Source of the DNA: Cytophagaceae bacterium
Lineage (GTDB): Bacteria; Bacteroidota; Bacteroidia; Cytophagales; Flexibacteraceae
Assembly (NCBI GenBank): GCA_027487695.1
Contig: JAIYDB010000044.1
Span: 1 to 47,881 of the forward strand
Direction: 5' to 3'
Length of the DNA stretch: 47,881 nt
Numbering within the stretch: position 1 is the first letter of the stretch; the number at the start of each line of letters is the position of its first letter. Shown piece by piece: positions 25,490-34,430 of this stretch. Below the pieces are notes generated by a model, which was not told the origin of the DNA, did no database searches, and saw nothing but the letters and a program-made list of their open reading frames with translations. The translations under genes were made by a program, and so were the position numbers.

Positions 25490-26026
25490 TTAGTTAGCCT
25501 TAGTTCTATCGTAATTAGCAACAGAGTCCATCATAACTAAACACTTTTCATAGTCTGCTGCTATTTCACCTTTCATCAAATTCGCCATTAGGTTCATTGG
25601 AGGTTTGCTAACAATTTCCATTCGCAAAGTTACTTTAACACCACCGCTTACTGGTTCAAAAGTAGCAGCACAAGCATTCGGGTTCCAATCGGCAATTTGT
25701 GTTGTATAGTACACAGCCTTATTATGCTCAATACTATCAATGGTTACTGTACCAGTTTCGTTTATAGCGCCATCCCATTTATAAAAGGCACCTTTACCAA
25801 CTGGGTTTTTGCTATAAACAAGTTTCTGTCCAGGGTCTAAGGCATGCCAATAACTCCAGCGTTCCCAATTACGGAGGTCGTTTACATATTTATATACCAC
25901 TTCCGGCTCTGCGGCAATTACCATATCACGTTCAACTTTAATTGTGGTAGGTAATAAAAAGCTCAGTACGAGCAAAAAGGCAATAATTGCACCTAAGGCA
26001 ATGCCTAATTTCTTTAAAAATTTCAT
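25490..26026 (-). CDS. SRPBCC (START-like) family protein with N-terminal membrane anchor
   Basis: 178 aa: one membrane segment (about 9-29, GIALGAIIAFLLVLSFLLP) followed by a START/Bet v1-like lipid-cavity domain. The typical beginning of the fold is seen in VERDMVIAAEPEVVYKYVNDLRNWERWSYW, read in parts, and the later GVKVTLRMEI strand. Members bind small hydrophobic molecules or act as polyketide cyclase-like proteins; the ligand here is unknown. It lies 45 bp downstream of psd on the same strand, which hints at a membrane-lipid context but does not prove it. Confidence 0.82.
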   Translation of the reverse strand: MKFLKKLGIALGAIIAFLLVLSFLLPTTIKVERDMVIAAEPEVVYKYVNDLRNWERWSYWHALDPGQKLVYSKNPVGKGAFYKWDGAINETGTVTIDSIEHNKAVYYTTQIADWNPNACAATFEPVSGGVKVTLRMEIVSKPPMNLMANLMKGEIAADYEKCLVMMDSVANYDRTKAN

Positions 26027-26071
26027 CTTGAATAGGTTAGGTTAAAACAACTTTGGGCAAATATTGAAACT

Positions 26072-26734
26072 TTAAGCTAAATGCGCAATAACGGTTTCTC
26101 CGCCCACCGATTTTTGGTTTAACTCACAAGTTATTTTGGTACCCAATGGTAAGAAAATATCAACCCTTGAACCAAACTTAATAAAGCCAAACTCCTGACC
26201 TTGTTCTACTTGAACACCTTCTTTAATATACCAGCAAATACGCTTAGCTAGCGCTCCTGCAATTTGGCGGAAAAGCACTTCTTGCCCATCGGCCCTACGA
26301 ATTACAGTAGTAGTACGCTCATTTTCTGTACTACTTTTTGGATGCCAAGCTACTAAGAACTTGCCTGGATGGTAGCGAAAATACTTTACTACGCCGCTAA
26401 TTGGGTTAAGATTATTGTGTACATTAATAGGACTCATAAAAATGCTTATTTGTATGCGCCTATCTTTAAAATACTCGGTTTCTTCGGTTTCTTCAATTAC
26501 AACTATTTTACCATCGGCAGGAGCAATAATATGAAGCGGGTTTTTAACAATGTTCTTCTTAGGGATGCGGAAAAACTGAAGGAAAACAAGAAAAATAAAT
26601 AACTCAAAACCACCAACACCTAAGGCTACTCCAGGGTAATTAGGCAATAACAAGGTAAGCCCTGCAAAAATAAGTGAAAACAAGGCGGCAGATAGTAGTA
26701 ATAGTTTTTTGCCTTCTTTATGAATACGATACAT
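26072..26734 (-). CDS. psd: Phosphatidylserine decarboxylase, short form
   Basis: Makes phosphatidylethanolamine from phosphatidylserine at the inner membrane. The 220-aa protein has two N-terminal hydrophobic segments (about 11-54), D74 in APADGK, H106 in SPINVHNN, and the self-cleavage site G188-S189 in FIKFGSRVDIFLP; the Ser becomes the pyruvoyl group. This matches the short, archaeal-type or Psd-related subfamily common in Bacteroidota, in which the cleavage motif is FGS rather than LGST. No pssA is next to it in the window. Confidence 0.92.
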   Translation of the reverse strand: MYRIHKEGKKLLLLSAALFSLIFAGLTLLLPNYPGVALGVGGFELFIFLVFLQFFRIPKKNIVKNPLHIIAPADGKIVVIEETEETEYFKDRRIQISIFMSPINVHNNLNPISGVVKYFRYHPGKFLVAWHPKSSTENERTTTVIRRADGQEVLFRQIAGALAKRICWYIKEGVQVEQGQEFGFIKFGSRVDIFLPLGTKITCELNQKSVGGETVIAHLA

Positions 26735-26979
26735 CGGGGGTAGGGTTCTAAATTGGTATGCAAACTTCGGTTAAAAATGCCTTAATCAAAAGTTAAGGGT
26801 TAAAAAGGCAGGTATTAACGCCTAAAAACATGATTAAAGAAGCTTTTCTAAAAAAAATCTTTGTTCTAACATGAAAATTTTGAGTTTAAAAATGTGGCTT
26901 ACAGCGCTAAATTTGAAGTTTACCCTTTAAAACCAACGTTTAGGCTTGCAAAAATTTATATGCCCCAAAAAATATTCGG

Positions 26980-27006
26980 TTGTTTTTAAAAAAAACATTA
27001 CTTTTG
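26980..27006 (+). promoter_or_regulatory. Promoter of the Omp28-like lipoprotein gene
   Basis: TTG (26980-26982), a 16-bp spacer made of T and A runs, and TACTTTTG (26999-27006), a perfect -7 match. Transcription would start about 20 bp before the ATG at 27034. Nothing else stands out in the 299-bp gap 26735-27033, which is AT-rich. Confidence 0.65.
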
Positions 27007-27033
27007 GATTGTTATTAGTCTTATCACCTACAA

Positions 27034-27888
27034 ATGAAAAAATACCTACTCTCTCTGGGCACATTAGCCCTATTAGCTTTCTCTTCTTGTGGAAGTGATG
27101 AAGCTGCTGCTCCTGCTGCTTCAGAATTAGATATTGCAACTCCAGTTCAGAACCTTATGGTTGCTGAAGTTACTGCTACTTGGTGCGGACCATGTGGTCA
27201 GTGGGGTAAAGGCCTTATTGCAGAGGTTGCTGAAATGTATGGTAAGCGCTCTGTTAAGGTTTCTTTCAATTCTTCGTCTCAAGGCGATGCGTTATTCGTT
27301 CAGGATGCCCTTGCATTTGCTGATTATATCGCCATCACTGGCTACCCAACTCAAGCAATTAACCTGAAGCGTGTAGTACAAACTTTCCCTGCTTCAATTA
27401 CTGTATTAAAGCAAAAGGTTGTAGATTTAGCAGAAGTTGAAGCAGCAAGAGCTCCTGAAGCTGTTGTAGGTTTATCTTTCGCTGAAACTTCAGCTGGTTC
27501 TGGTGAATACACAATCAAAACCAAGACTAAGTTCATAAAAGATATGCCTGAAGGTAAGTACCACGTAGGTGTATTTATTATTCAAGATAACATCATTGAA
27601 GCTCAAAATGGTGCTTCTGCTTCTTTTGAACACACTGGTTTATTCCGTAAAACTGCTTCAAATGAAGATGGTACTAAGTCTCCATGGGGTACTGAAATAG
27701 CTACTACAGAAGCTAAAGCTGGTGCTACTTTCGAGAAAACCTTTACTGTAACAGCTCCAACTACAACTGGTAAGTTGGCTTGGGTAAAAGCTAACATGAA
27801 GGCTGTAGCAGTAATTTACAAAATGAATTCTTCAGGTAGCCGTCCTGAAATGGTTGTTAACTGTAACATGGTTAAGGCTAAGTTATAA
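27034..27888 (+). CDS. Omp28-like lipoprotein with thioredoxin-type WCGPC motif
   Basis: Lipoprotein signal MKKYLLSLGTLALLAFSSC (Cys19) followed by GSDEAAA, which may act as a surface export signal. The N-terminal half has a thioredoxin-like start with the redox motif WCGPC at 50-54 and ITGYPTQAIN, which holds the cis-Pro. The C-terminal half (about 145-284) is a beta-rich domain as in the Omp28 family of Bacteroidota. A thiol-disulfide role in the envelope is inferred. It has a clean promoter and terminator, so it is a single-gene unit, and its codon use (many GCT, GGT, GTT) suggests high expression. Confidence 0.85.
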   Translation: MKKYLLSLGTLALLAFSSCGSDEAAAPAASELDIATPVQNLMVAEVTATWCGPCGQWGKGLIAEVAEMYGKRSVKVSFNSSSQGDALFVQDALAFADYIAITGYPTQAINLKRVVQTFPASITVLKQKVVDLAEVEAARAPEAVVGLSFAETSAGSGEYTIKTKTKFIKDMPEGKYHVGVFIIQDNIIEAQNGASASFEHTGLFRKTASNEDGTKSPWGTEIATTEAKAGATFEKTFTVTAPTTTGKLAWVKANMKAVAVIYKMNSSGSRPEMVVNCNMVKAKL

Positions 27889-27906
27889 TTCATTATTGAA
27901 TTAACT

Positions 27907-27940
27907 AAAAATCCCCTTGCTCAACGGCAAGGGGATTTTT
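27907..27940 (+). terminator. Terminator after the Omp28-like gene
   Basis: A 14-bp perfect stem (27907-27920 with 27927-27940, 6-base loop) followed by T residues, 18 bp after the stop codon. Confidence 0.9.
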
Positions 27941-28037
27941 TATGCCCTATTTTGAAGATTTTAGCTTGGAGTAAATTGACCATCAGTTCTTCATATTCTA
28001 ATTAATTTTACTTGATCAATTTATGCCTTAACTAAAT

Positions 28038-28388
28038 ATGCCTAACCCAAGAATTTATACATTAACCCTAGCTAGTGTTTATCCTCACTACATTACCAAA
28101 GCCGAGAAGAAAGGTAGAACAAAGGAAGAGGTTGATGCAATCATTTTTTGGCTCACAGGCTACGACAAAGAAGGTCTTGCCAATCAAGTAGCAAGTAATA
28201 CAACCTTCGAAGTATTCTTTAACGAGGCACCTGCTTATCACCCAAACGCTGAAAAAATCGCTGGTCTTATCTGCGGCTATAGAGTGGAAGAATTAACCGA
28301 CCCACTTGAAAGGAAAATACGCCAACTAGAAAAGTTGATAGATGAACTTGCCAAAGGCAAATCAATAGAAAAGATACTTAGAGCCTAA
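28038..28388 (+). CDS. DUF2200 family protein, 116 aa
   Basis: A small cytoplasmic protein with the DUF2200 signature: an N-terminal [20 protein letters not shown], then [18 protein letters not shown] and a central [15 protein letters not shown]. It covers the full domain and ends with a basic helix. The family has no assigned function; I see no catalytic motif. It stands alone between terminators. Confidence 0.88.
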   Translation: MPNPRIYTLTLASVYPHYITKAEKKGRTKEEVDAIIFWLTGYDKEGLANQVASNTTFEVFFNEAPAYHPNAEKIAGLICGYRVEELTDPLERKIRQLEKLIDELAKGKSIEKILRA

Positions 28389-28412
28389 TCTTAATTGAAT
28401 ACAAATAGAAAA

Positions 28413-28434
28413 AGGGCAGCCAATGGGCTGCCCT
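28413..28434. terminator. Terminator between DUF2200 gene and DUF4397 gene
   Basis: A GGGCAGCC/GGCTGCCC stem (28414-28421 with 28426-28433, plus one A-T pair, loop AATG), with CTTTTC on the right and GAAAAA on the left, between convergent genes. It can work on both strands. Confidence 0.85.
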
Positions 28435-28467
28435 CTTTTCATTAATAGTAACAGATGATAACTAAAT

Positions 28468-30861
28468 TTATTTTTTGATGAAGCGTAGGGTGCTGCTCTT
28501 GCCTTCGCTATCAGCTAGTTTAATGGTATATATACCAGACGATAGGTTAGCCACTGGTAAATTGATTACCTGAGCACCACTTAAGCTACCCAATACATTA
28601 TTGCTAACTACTTTACCAGTAGCATCAATGATGGTCGCGGTAAGGTTAGCATCGGCAACTAGTTCTAAACCAATACTTAAGTTGTTGCCATTTACCGGAT
28701 TAGGAAAAAGGCTTACTTTGCCATTTGTAGCTAAAGCAGGAGCAATAGAGTTAACAACAGGTAAAGGAGTTACATCGCCATTGTTAGCTACAGCTAATAA
28801 TGTGAATGGCTTATTGGCTTGGTTACCTTCTGCATTGAAGAAACCACTTGCTACAACTACAATACCTGCACCACGTAGTCCATTTAAAGGAGCTGTGAAT
28901 ATAAGGTTACGTACTGGCTCTAAATAGAAGCTAATTGGAGCCGCTTGCAAACGTAAGTAAGGGGTAGTTGAACCAAAACCTATGGTATCTGGCAATACAG
29001 CAGTACCTGAAGGAGATAAGTTTAATCCTACTTGAGGTGCATCGGTAACACCGTGAGCAACTGCTAGTTGTACGCTATCGCCAGGGGTAGTTTCAATGGC
29101 TGGGCTAATCACTGTTAAACGGAATGCAGTGCTTCTGTTATTTGGGTTAGCTCTGTAAGTAGCAGGAGCAAGTAAACCATTCGCAATTACTACTGCACGC
29201 TGACCAGGATTTAAGTTAAATACCTGAGTTAATACTGCATCGGCAGCCGAAGTGCTGTTTTTAGGAGCAATAGCTACACTTGCATTTACCGTTGATGGGA
29301 AGTTGATAAATGGAGTTGCGCCACGGTATGGGAAGTTGTTCAATAGAATGCTTCCATTCAAATAAATATCAACTGAATCGGCCAAGGCATCAGCTGAATT
29401 GTGAATAACTTGAACTCTTGCAGGAGCTGGAGCATCGGTAGTTGGCAAAGCAACTACATCGCCGTTTGGCAAAATAGCCACTAAACCGAAAGCAGTACTT
29501 CCAGAACCACCTAAAATACCACTTGCCGCTACTGTGAATGAGTTGCGAGGTAAGGTTGAAAGTGGTGCAGTGTAAGAAGCTACAACGGTGCTGCTATTTC
29601 TGTCTAATACATCAACAATTACATCAGATGCAGGTACTGTGAAATAGTTAGTTATTGCACGGTAAGGAGCATTATCAACAATAGTTCCTAAACCACGTAC
29701 ACGCACATCAACAGTTGGGGCGTTAGGGCTATCGTGAATTACACGGAATTGGGTTTCGTTAGCGGTTGAAGCACCAGCCCAGCTTTCGTTTGTATTTACA
29801 ACAGGTACTAATGAAAAACGGTTGTTAATGCCATCTGGGTTAGCAGTATTTAATGATACATAACCACTTGCAAAAACTTGATAGCTACGTCCGTTTTCTA
29901 ATGTAAAACGCTGACGGTAAACTTCGTTAATGGTATCCCTTGCATCTGCAGCAGTGATAGTTACATCAAAAGCACCTTCAGGAGCATTTACATAACCAGA
30001 TGCTGTACGGAATGCCACACCATTTAATACTCTTGTGTTGTTTACCCATACTGCAACTGAAGCCGCCGCAGGGTCTGGTGAGTTATGCACCACTTGAATA
30101 CGTGGGGCAGAAGTAGAAGCAGGAATTAATAAAGTACGACCGCTGCGAGTTACCGCCATTAACTGGAAAGCAGGTTGACCAACAGTTGGTGTTAAATAAC
30201 CACTAGCGAAAACCACCAAGGCAGAATCGGCAAAGCCAGAAAGGTCGGCGCTAAAGTTGGCAACACGAGTAGCACCATCTGCAGTAGCAACGGCTAAAGT
30301 GTAGGCAGCATTAGGCACACCTAAGTAGGCACCATCAGTTGATTGACCAAAAGCAATGTTGTTCACTAAGGTGCCAACACCTAAAGCTTGAACATCTACA
30401 GTTGGGGCATCAGGAGCACCGTGGAATACCGATACACCTACCTGACCACCAGTAAAGCTTTCTCTGCCACCAGCAACTGAAAGTCTGAATGCAGTGTTAA
30501 GGTTATCAGGATTGGTATTGGTAGCAGTAACTTGACCTTGGGCAGCTACAATTAAAGTAGCATTATTTGGTAAGTTTAGCGTTTGCCTGAAAAGTGGGTT
30601 AGCTGTATCCTGACTATTTGAAGGCTTAATTCTGATGGTTAAATCAGTACCTGAAGGCAAGGTTAAAAATGGAGTGGCTGTTCTAAAAGCGAAGTTATCT
30701 AGTGTAAGTTGATTATTTACCCAAACATCTACCACGGCAGCGGCAGGATCTGGGCAATTGTGTACAATTTGCACTCTGGCAGTTTGAGCATTTGCGGCTT
30801 GTGTGAAAGCCAATGCAGTTAATGCTGCAAATGCCGTTCGGATTGAACTTGTAATTCTCAT
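28468..30861 (-). CDS. DUF4397 repeat protein with type IX secretion sorting domain, 797 aa
   Basis: Signal peptide (1-26), then six DUF4397-like domains arranged as three pairs with a period of about 225 residues: 29-247, 253-476 and 482-705. In each pair the first half opens with a line like RVQIVHNxPDPAAA and an xVWVNN strand, and the second with HGAPDAPTVDV or its variants. The last ~80 residues (from KVSLFPNPVNGNN to SGIYTIKLADSEGKSSTLRF) are a type A C-terminal sorting domain, which directs export by the type IX system and attachment to the cell surface. It is a likely adhesin or surface coat protein; ligand unknown. No type IX machinery gene is in the window. Confidence 0.9.
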   Translation of the reverse strand: MRITSSIRTAFAALTALAFTQAANAQTARVQIVHNCPDPAAAVVDVWVNNQLTLDNFAFRTATPFLTLPSGTDLTIRIKPSNSQDTANPLFRQTLNLPNNATLIVAAQGQVTATNTNPDNLNTAFRLSVAGGRESFTGGQVGVSVFHGAPDAPTVDVQALGVGTLVNNIAFGQSTDGAYLGVPNAAYTLAVATADGATRVANFSADLSGFADSALVVFASGYLTPTVGQPAFQLMAVTRSGRTLLIPASTSAPRIQVVHNSPDPAAASVAVWVNNTRVLNGVAFRTASGYVNAPEGAFDVTITAADARDTINEVYRQRFTLENGRSYQVFASGYVSLNTANPDGINNRFSLVPVVNTNESWAGASTANETQFRVIHDSPNAPTVDVRVRGLGTIVDNAPYRAITNYFTVPASDVIVDVLDRNSSTVVASYTAPLSTLPRNSFTVAASGILGGSGSTAFGLVAILPNGDVVALPTTDAPAPARVQVIHNSADALADSVDIYLNGSILLNNFPYRGATPFINFPSTVNASVAIAPKNSTSAADAVLTQVFNLNPGQRAVVIANGLLAPATYRANPNNRSTAFRLTVISPAIETTPGDSVQLAVAHGVTDAPQVGLNLSPSGTAVLPDTIGFGSTTPYLRLQAAPISFYLEPVRNLIFTAPLNGLRGAGIVVVASGFFNAEGNQANKPFTLLAVANNGDVTPLPVVNSIAPALATNGKVSLFPNPVNGNNLSIGLELVADANLTATIIDATGKVVSNNVLGSLSGAQVINLPVANLSSGIYTIKLADSEGKSSTLRFIKK

Positions 30862-31084
30862 AATACGGTTTTTTTTAGGAGTTTACTGTTTAGGTTTTGT
30901 GCTTGGACACTAAACATTAATTTAGTTACCAACCATAGTACACAACATAAACAACGATGGTTGTATTTTTTGTTTAATTTTTTAAATAATTTCTTAAACA
31001 AAACTCCGCCGTATATATGTAGAGAATAGATGAAAAAAAAATATTTTTTTATCTCAGGCAACGCTTTTAAAAGTTCTTCTGTCT

Positions 31085-31092
31085 TAGTTTTG
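31085..31092 (+). promoter_or_regulatory. -7 element upstream of the Ig-like lipoprotein gene
   Basis: TAGTTTTG, a full match to TAnnTTTG. Transcription would start near 31099, leaving about 60 bases before the lipoprotein start at 31160. The -33 partner is unclear. Confidence 0.45.
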
Positions 31093-31159
31093 TACCCTTA
31101 TCCCGATGGATAGCTACACCTTCGCTATGATAAAAATACAATTGTTTAACGTTATGATA

Positions 31160-32092
31160 ATGAGGACCATAAGCATTATTTTGCTTGTGGCATTCTTGTT
31201 TTCTGGCTGCGACATTGTAGAAAAGGACCCAATACCAGCAAAGTTGGTCCGTAATGTACTTCACCGAGATAATTACCAAGTGCCTCAAAACGGTGCATTT
31301 GAAATAGATGTTTTAGCTAACGATACCATTAAAGGTGCCTTTACTCTGAAAATGGGTACCCCAATATTAGGTAAGGTAAAACATACTCAAGGCTTCAAAT
31401 ACAGTTATGAGCCAGCTCCAGGCTACGTTGGTACCGATACTGTAAAGTATGAAGTGGTAATTGATGGGGTAAGCTTAAAATCTGAAGCCGTTATTGCTGT
31501 GCAGAGAAACTGTCAAGTTACTGCAGTAACCGACACTATTCTTGTTAACGAAGGTGGTAAAGTTACCTTTGATCCTTTGGCTAACGATATTCATTGCAGT
31601 AGCACCTTAACAGCTACTTATGGCAATTATTCGGAAAATGGGCTATCGGTAATTGCATTACCTAATGGGCATTTGCAAGTAACAGTAGCTAATGGCTATT
31701 TCGCAACTAAGTCTGTTACCTATACCATCTGTAATAACTACAATGAGTGTACTACGGGTACTATTGTTTTCAAAGTAATTCCGAACCAAGCGTGCGCATC
31801 TACTTTAAGAGCAAATTCTGATACCTATACAACCGATGTGAACAGCCCGCTGTTGTTGCCATACGATAGATTGCTCCTAAACGATAGTTATTGCCTGAAC
31901 GACATTGCCGATACGGAAATTGAAATCATAGGTAATACTCAATTCGGCACCCTAAGAAAATTCGCTAACTATTTCATATACACGCCCAATGTTTCTTTTC
32001 CAATAGCAGCAGAGCGTTTAGAATATAAGATAAGAAGTAAGCGTTTCCCTAGTATTACCTCTACTGCCACGCTAAATATAAGCGTACAGTAA
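31160..32092 (+). CDS. Lipoprotein with cadherin/Ig-like repeats, 310 aa
   Basis: The frame is open from 31106, but the lipoprotein signal MRTISIILLVAFLFSGC begins at 31160, so I start there (anchored Cys17). The rest is made of three Ig-like stretches, of the kind found as tandem adhesin repeats: the first has IDVLANDTIKG and GYVGTDTVKYEV, the second LVNEGGKVTFDPLANDI, the third YTTDVNSPLLLP and LLLNDSY. The VLANDT and PLANDI phrases are the usual marks of such cadherin-like or tandem-95 type repeats. A surface or periplasmic binding role is inferred. It precedes a sigma factor gene but with a 152-bp gap. Confidence 0.8.
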   Translation: MRTISIILLVAFLFSGCDIVEKDPIPAKLVRNVLHRDNYQVPQNGAFEIDVLANDTIKGAFTLKMGTPILGKVKHTQGFKYSYEPAPGYVGTDTVKYEVVIDGVSLKSEAVIAVQRNCQVTAVTDTILVNEGGKVTFDPLANDIHCSSTLTATYGNYSENGLSVIALPNGHLQVTVANGYFATKSVTYTICNNYNECTTGTIVFKVIPNQACASTLRANSDTYTTDVNSPLLLPYDRLLLNDSYCLNDIADTEIEIIGNTQFGTLRKFANYFIYTPNVSFPIAAERLEYKIRSKRFPSITSTATLNISVQ

Positions 32093-32244
32093 AACATAAG
32101 TACCTCCCCCCTTCTCCGAAATATTCCGAAAGGAATAGCATTACTCCTTCAATTTTAGATTGATGCAAATAGCCCGAAGCATTGCACTTTGTGGCCATTT
32201 AAGTAAAAGTACAACTCGTATATCCACTGTTTACTCACAAGAAA

Positions 32245-32799
32245 TTGAAGCTTACCGAAGCCGAGATTATTGAAGGATGCTTGAAGCAGAAGCCTGCTGC
32301 GCAAGAGGCACTATACAAATTGTATAGTGCACGCTTACTTGCGATTTGCACGCGATATGCACACACGAGTTTTGAAGCTGAAGATATTTTTCAGGAAGCT
32401 TTTATTAAAGTGTTTAAGAATATTGACCAGTATAAAGGTCAGGGTTCGTTTGAAGGTTGGTTAAAGCATATTTTCGTAAATACTGCCATTAACCACTTTC
32501 ATAAATCTAAAAAACACAATAATCATCAAGACCCTGAAGACTATGCCGATACCGTTACCAGCGATACCGATATCATAGGCTCTATTAGTGCCGATGAATT
32601 GACTACCGTAATTAGTAAATTGCCAGAAGGCTACAGAATGGTTTTTAACTTGTATGTAGTAGAAGGCTTCAATCATAAAGAAATTGCCGACATGCTTGGT
32701 ATATCTGAAGGCACTAGCAAGTCTCAGTATGCAAAAGCAAAGGCTTACCTCAAAAAACTGTTAACTCAACTGCGATACCCGCATTATGCAGATGAATGA
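32245..32799 (+). CDS. ECF-type RNA polymerase sigma factor, 184 aa
   Basis: A two-domain sigma factor: region 2 around residues 24-93 (LYSARLLAICTRYA, EAEDIFQEAFIKVFKNI, FEGWLKHIFVNTAINHF) and region 4 around 117-175 (LPEGYRMVFNLYVVEGFNHK, IADMLGISEGTSKSQYAKAK). The start codon is TTG at 32245; no ATG precedes this point in frame, and homologs begin with MxLTExEIIxGC just as here. Its stop overlaps the next gene's start, so the neighbour is probably its partner and regulator. The promoters it reads are unknown. Confidence 0.92.
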   Translation: MKLTEAEIIEGCLKQKPAAQEALYKLYSARLLAICTRYAHTSFEAEDIFQEAFIKVFKNIDQYKGQGSFEGWLKHIFVNTAINHFHKSKKHNNHQDPEDYADTVTSDTDIIGSISADELTTVISKLPEGYRMVFNLYVVEGFNHKEIADMLGISEGTSKSQYAKAKAYLKKLLTQLRYPHYADE

Positions 32800-34309
32800 C
32801 AACTTCGAAAACCAGATTCGTAGAAAGCTAGAAGGCTATTCTACCGAACCTCCTGCCCACCTATGGGCAAATATTCAGGCTGGCATAGCCTCCGAAGAAC
32901 GCAAGCGCAAGCCTTTCGTTATTTGGTGGTTGCCGGTTATTTTCGGTGTATTGGTAGCAGGTGCTGCCATACTTGGTAACCAACTTTGGAATACTGATGC
33001 TCAGCTTTCAAAGTCTGGTGTTGCTATTACTGAACAAACTAATGCTCAAAACTCAACTATTGCCCTCAATACCTCAGCAAATGACTCTGAAAATGCGGTT
33101 TCAGAAAGTCAAAATGCTTTACGTGGTGCTGAAACTAAGTCAGGCAATGCCATTGTAAACAGCAATAGTTCTGCGGGGAACAATGCTGCTGTTGAAAATG
33201 GTAATGGCGGTTCAAACTTGGAGAGCAGCAATAGCACTGGCAATGCTACTAAAGGTAAAGCCACTGCTGAAAAAGGAAACAAAGGCGTTAGAACTGCTTA
33301 CTTAGTAAAGGCGTTTGACGAAACCGATGAGGCTAATAACAATGGTCCTGTTAAGCGTTTTGTAAAACGTTTGAAGGAAAAAAAGGCAGCAAGAAAAGCT
33401 AAGAAAAATCCAGGTAACGCCAACAATACTGGCACAAACCAAATTGCAGCTGCAAAATCGAATGATGAAGTAAACAAACCTAAGCCTGATGCTTTCGTAA
33501 GTGAAACTGCGCCTACCTTCTTGAACGATACTACCCCGTACATTGCAAAGTCTGATTCAGTTTTGAAGAAAGAAATGCAAGCTGCCCTGCTTGAAGAAGC
33601 CAAGGAAGAAGAGAAAAAGAAAAGTGCACGTCCTGTTTATTACGATTTCTATGTGCAGCCAAGGCTAACTTATAATGCCATTGTGTTACAAAGCAATAAT
33701 GAGTTATTGGCATTAGAGTTACTAAACTCAGGTAATTTAACCCGCCGTATGGGACTTGATTTTGGAACCAGAGCGGTATCGTTCATTACCCCACAATGGG
33801 AGTTTGCCTATGGTTTTAACTTTACCTATATGAAGCAAGACCTTAGTTACAGAGCCCAACGCTTGGTAAAAGAGGAATATCAGCTACAAGAAACTGTTAA
33901 TGAAAACGAACTTCGTGGCGTTAATATCCCAGTAATTACTGAAAGAAGCATAGTAAATCATTTGCTATTGGGTGGTGTAAGTGCAACTACAAGTTTGTAC
34001 TTAGATAAAACCCAAAGACTAAGATTAACCACTGGTTTCGGTTTCCAAATGCCACTTATTTACAGAATGAAAGTTTCTGAAAATGAAGCATTAGTGAGCA
34101 ATGAAAACAGACCAAGAGCAGGCAATGGTGTGCCATCAATTATGTTTGGCGGAGGTTTCCGTACCAACTTAACTGCAAATACAAGTTTGATTTTAGAACC
34201 TGTAGCTACTATCTATTTAAGAAATACTACCAGCACTACAGAACCAGTAAGGTTTAAACCTTATACCGTAGGTCTGAATGCCATTATCAGATTTAAAGCT
34301 ACCAGATAA
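32792..34309 (+). CDS. Anti-sigma-like N-terminus, membrane helix and outer-membrane barrel-like C-terminus, ~505 aa
   Basis: ATG at 32792 overlaps the sigma TGA by 8 bases (an alternative ATG lies at 32786), so the two are translated together. Numbering from 32786, residues 1-43 are a short cytoplasmic segment (NDNFENQIRRKLEGY, PPAHLW) of the kind found at the start of Bacteroidota anti-sigma-like proteins. One membrane helix spans about 44-63 (FVIWWLPVIFGVLVAGAAIL). An Asn/Ser/Ala-rich and then Lys-rich linker runs to about 285, and the C-terminal ~220 residues are barrel-like strands ending AIIRFKATR. The product may reach from cytoplasm to outer membrane and so signal barrel assembly or surface state to the sigma factor. 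The parts are seen; the signalling role is inference. Confidence 0.8.
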   Translation: MNDNFENQIRRKLEGYSTEPPAHLWANIQAGIASEERKRKPFVIWWLPVIFGVLVAGAAILGNQLWNTDAQLSKSGVAITEQTNAQNSTIALNTSANDSENAVSESQNALRGAETKSGNAIVNSNSSAGNNAAVENGNGGSNLESSNSTGNATKGKATAEKGNKGVRTAYLVKAFDETDEANNNGPVKRFVKRLKEKKAARKAKKNPGNANNTGTNQIAAAKSNDEVNKPKPDAFVSETAPTFLNDTTPYIAKSDSVLKKEMQAALLEEAKEEEKKKSARPVYYDFYVQPRLTYNAIVLQSNNELLALELLNSGNLTRRMGLDFGTRAVSFITPQWEFAYGFNFTYMKQDLSYRAQRLVKEEYQLQETVNENELRGVNIPVITERSIVNHLLLGGVSATTSLYLDKTQRLRLTTGFGFQMPLIYRMKVSENEALVSNENRPRAGNGVPSIMFGGGFRTNLTANTSLILEPVATIYLRNTTSTTEPVRFKPYTVGLNAIIRFKATR

Positions 34310-34337
34310 TAAATAGCCTTACCCGTTTACAAACTTT

Positions 34338-34377
34338 AAACCCGAAGTATTAGCCGAAAGGTTATGGCTTCGGGTTT
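34338..34377 (+). terminator. Hairpin after the sigma/barrel operon
   Basis: AAACCCGAAG (34338-34347) pairs with CTTCGGGTTT (34368-34377). The 20-base middle contains a second small stem TAGCC/GGTTA closed by a GAAA loop. The tail is AGTTTTA, a weak T-run, so I rate it a probable terminator only. Confidence 0.55.
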
Positions 34378-34382
34378 AGTTT

Positions 34383-34390
34383 TATCTTTG
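34383..34390 (+). promoter_or_regulatory. -7 element of the lptD gene
   Basis: TATCTTTG, a full match to TAnnTTTG, 41 bp before the TTG start of lptD and directly after the hairpin at 34338-34377. Confidence 0.5.
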
Positions 34391-34430
34391 CAATTCTGTT
34401 GGCTAATGTTTAGCTGCTAAGAACCCACAA

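Noticed and set aside
26735-27033. tRNA or small RNA gene in the 299-bp gap
   Set aside because: No cloverleaf, no conserved T-loop sequence and no strong hairpin; only the promoter of the following gene could be supported.
32122-32137. Small TATTCC-GAAA-GGAATA hairpin before the sigma factor gene
   Set aside because: The stem is only 6 bp with no T-run; such hairpins arise by chance in AT-rich gaps, so I did not list it as a terminator.
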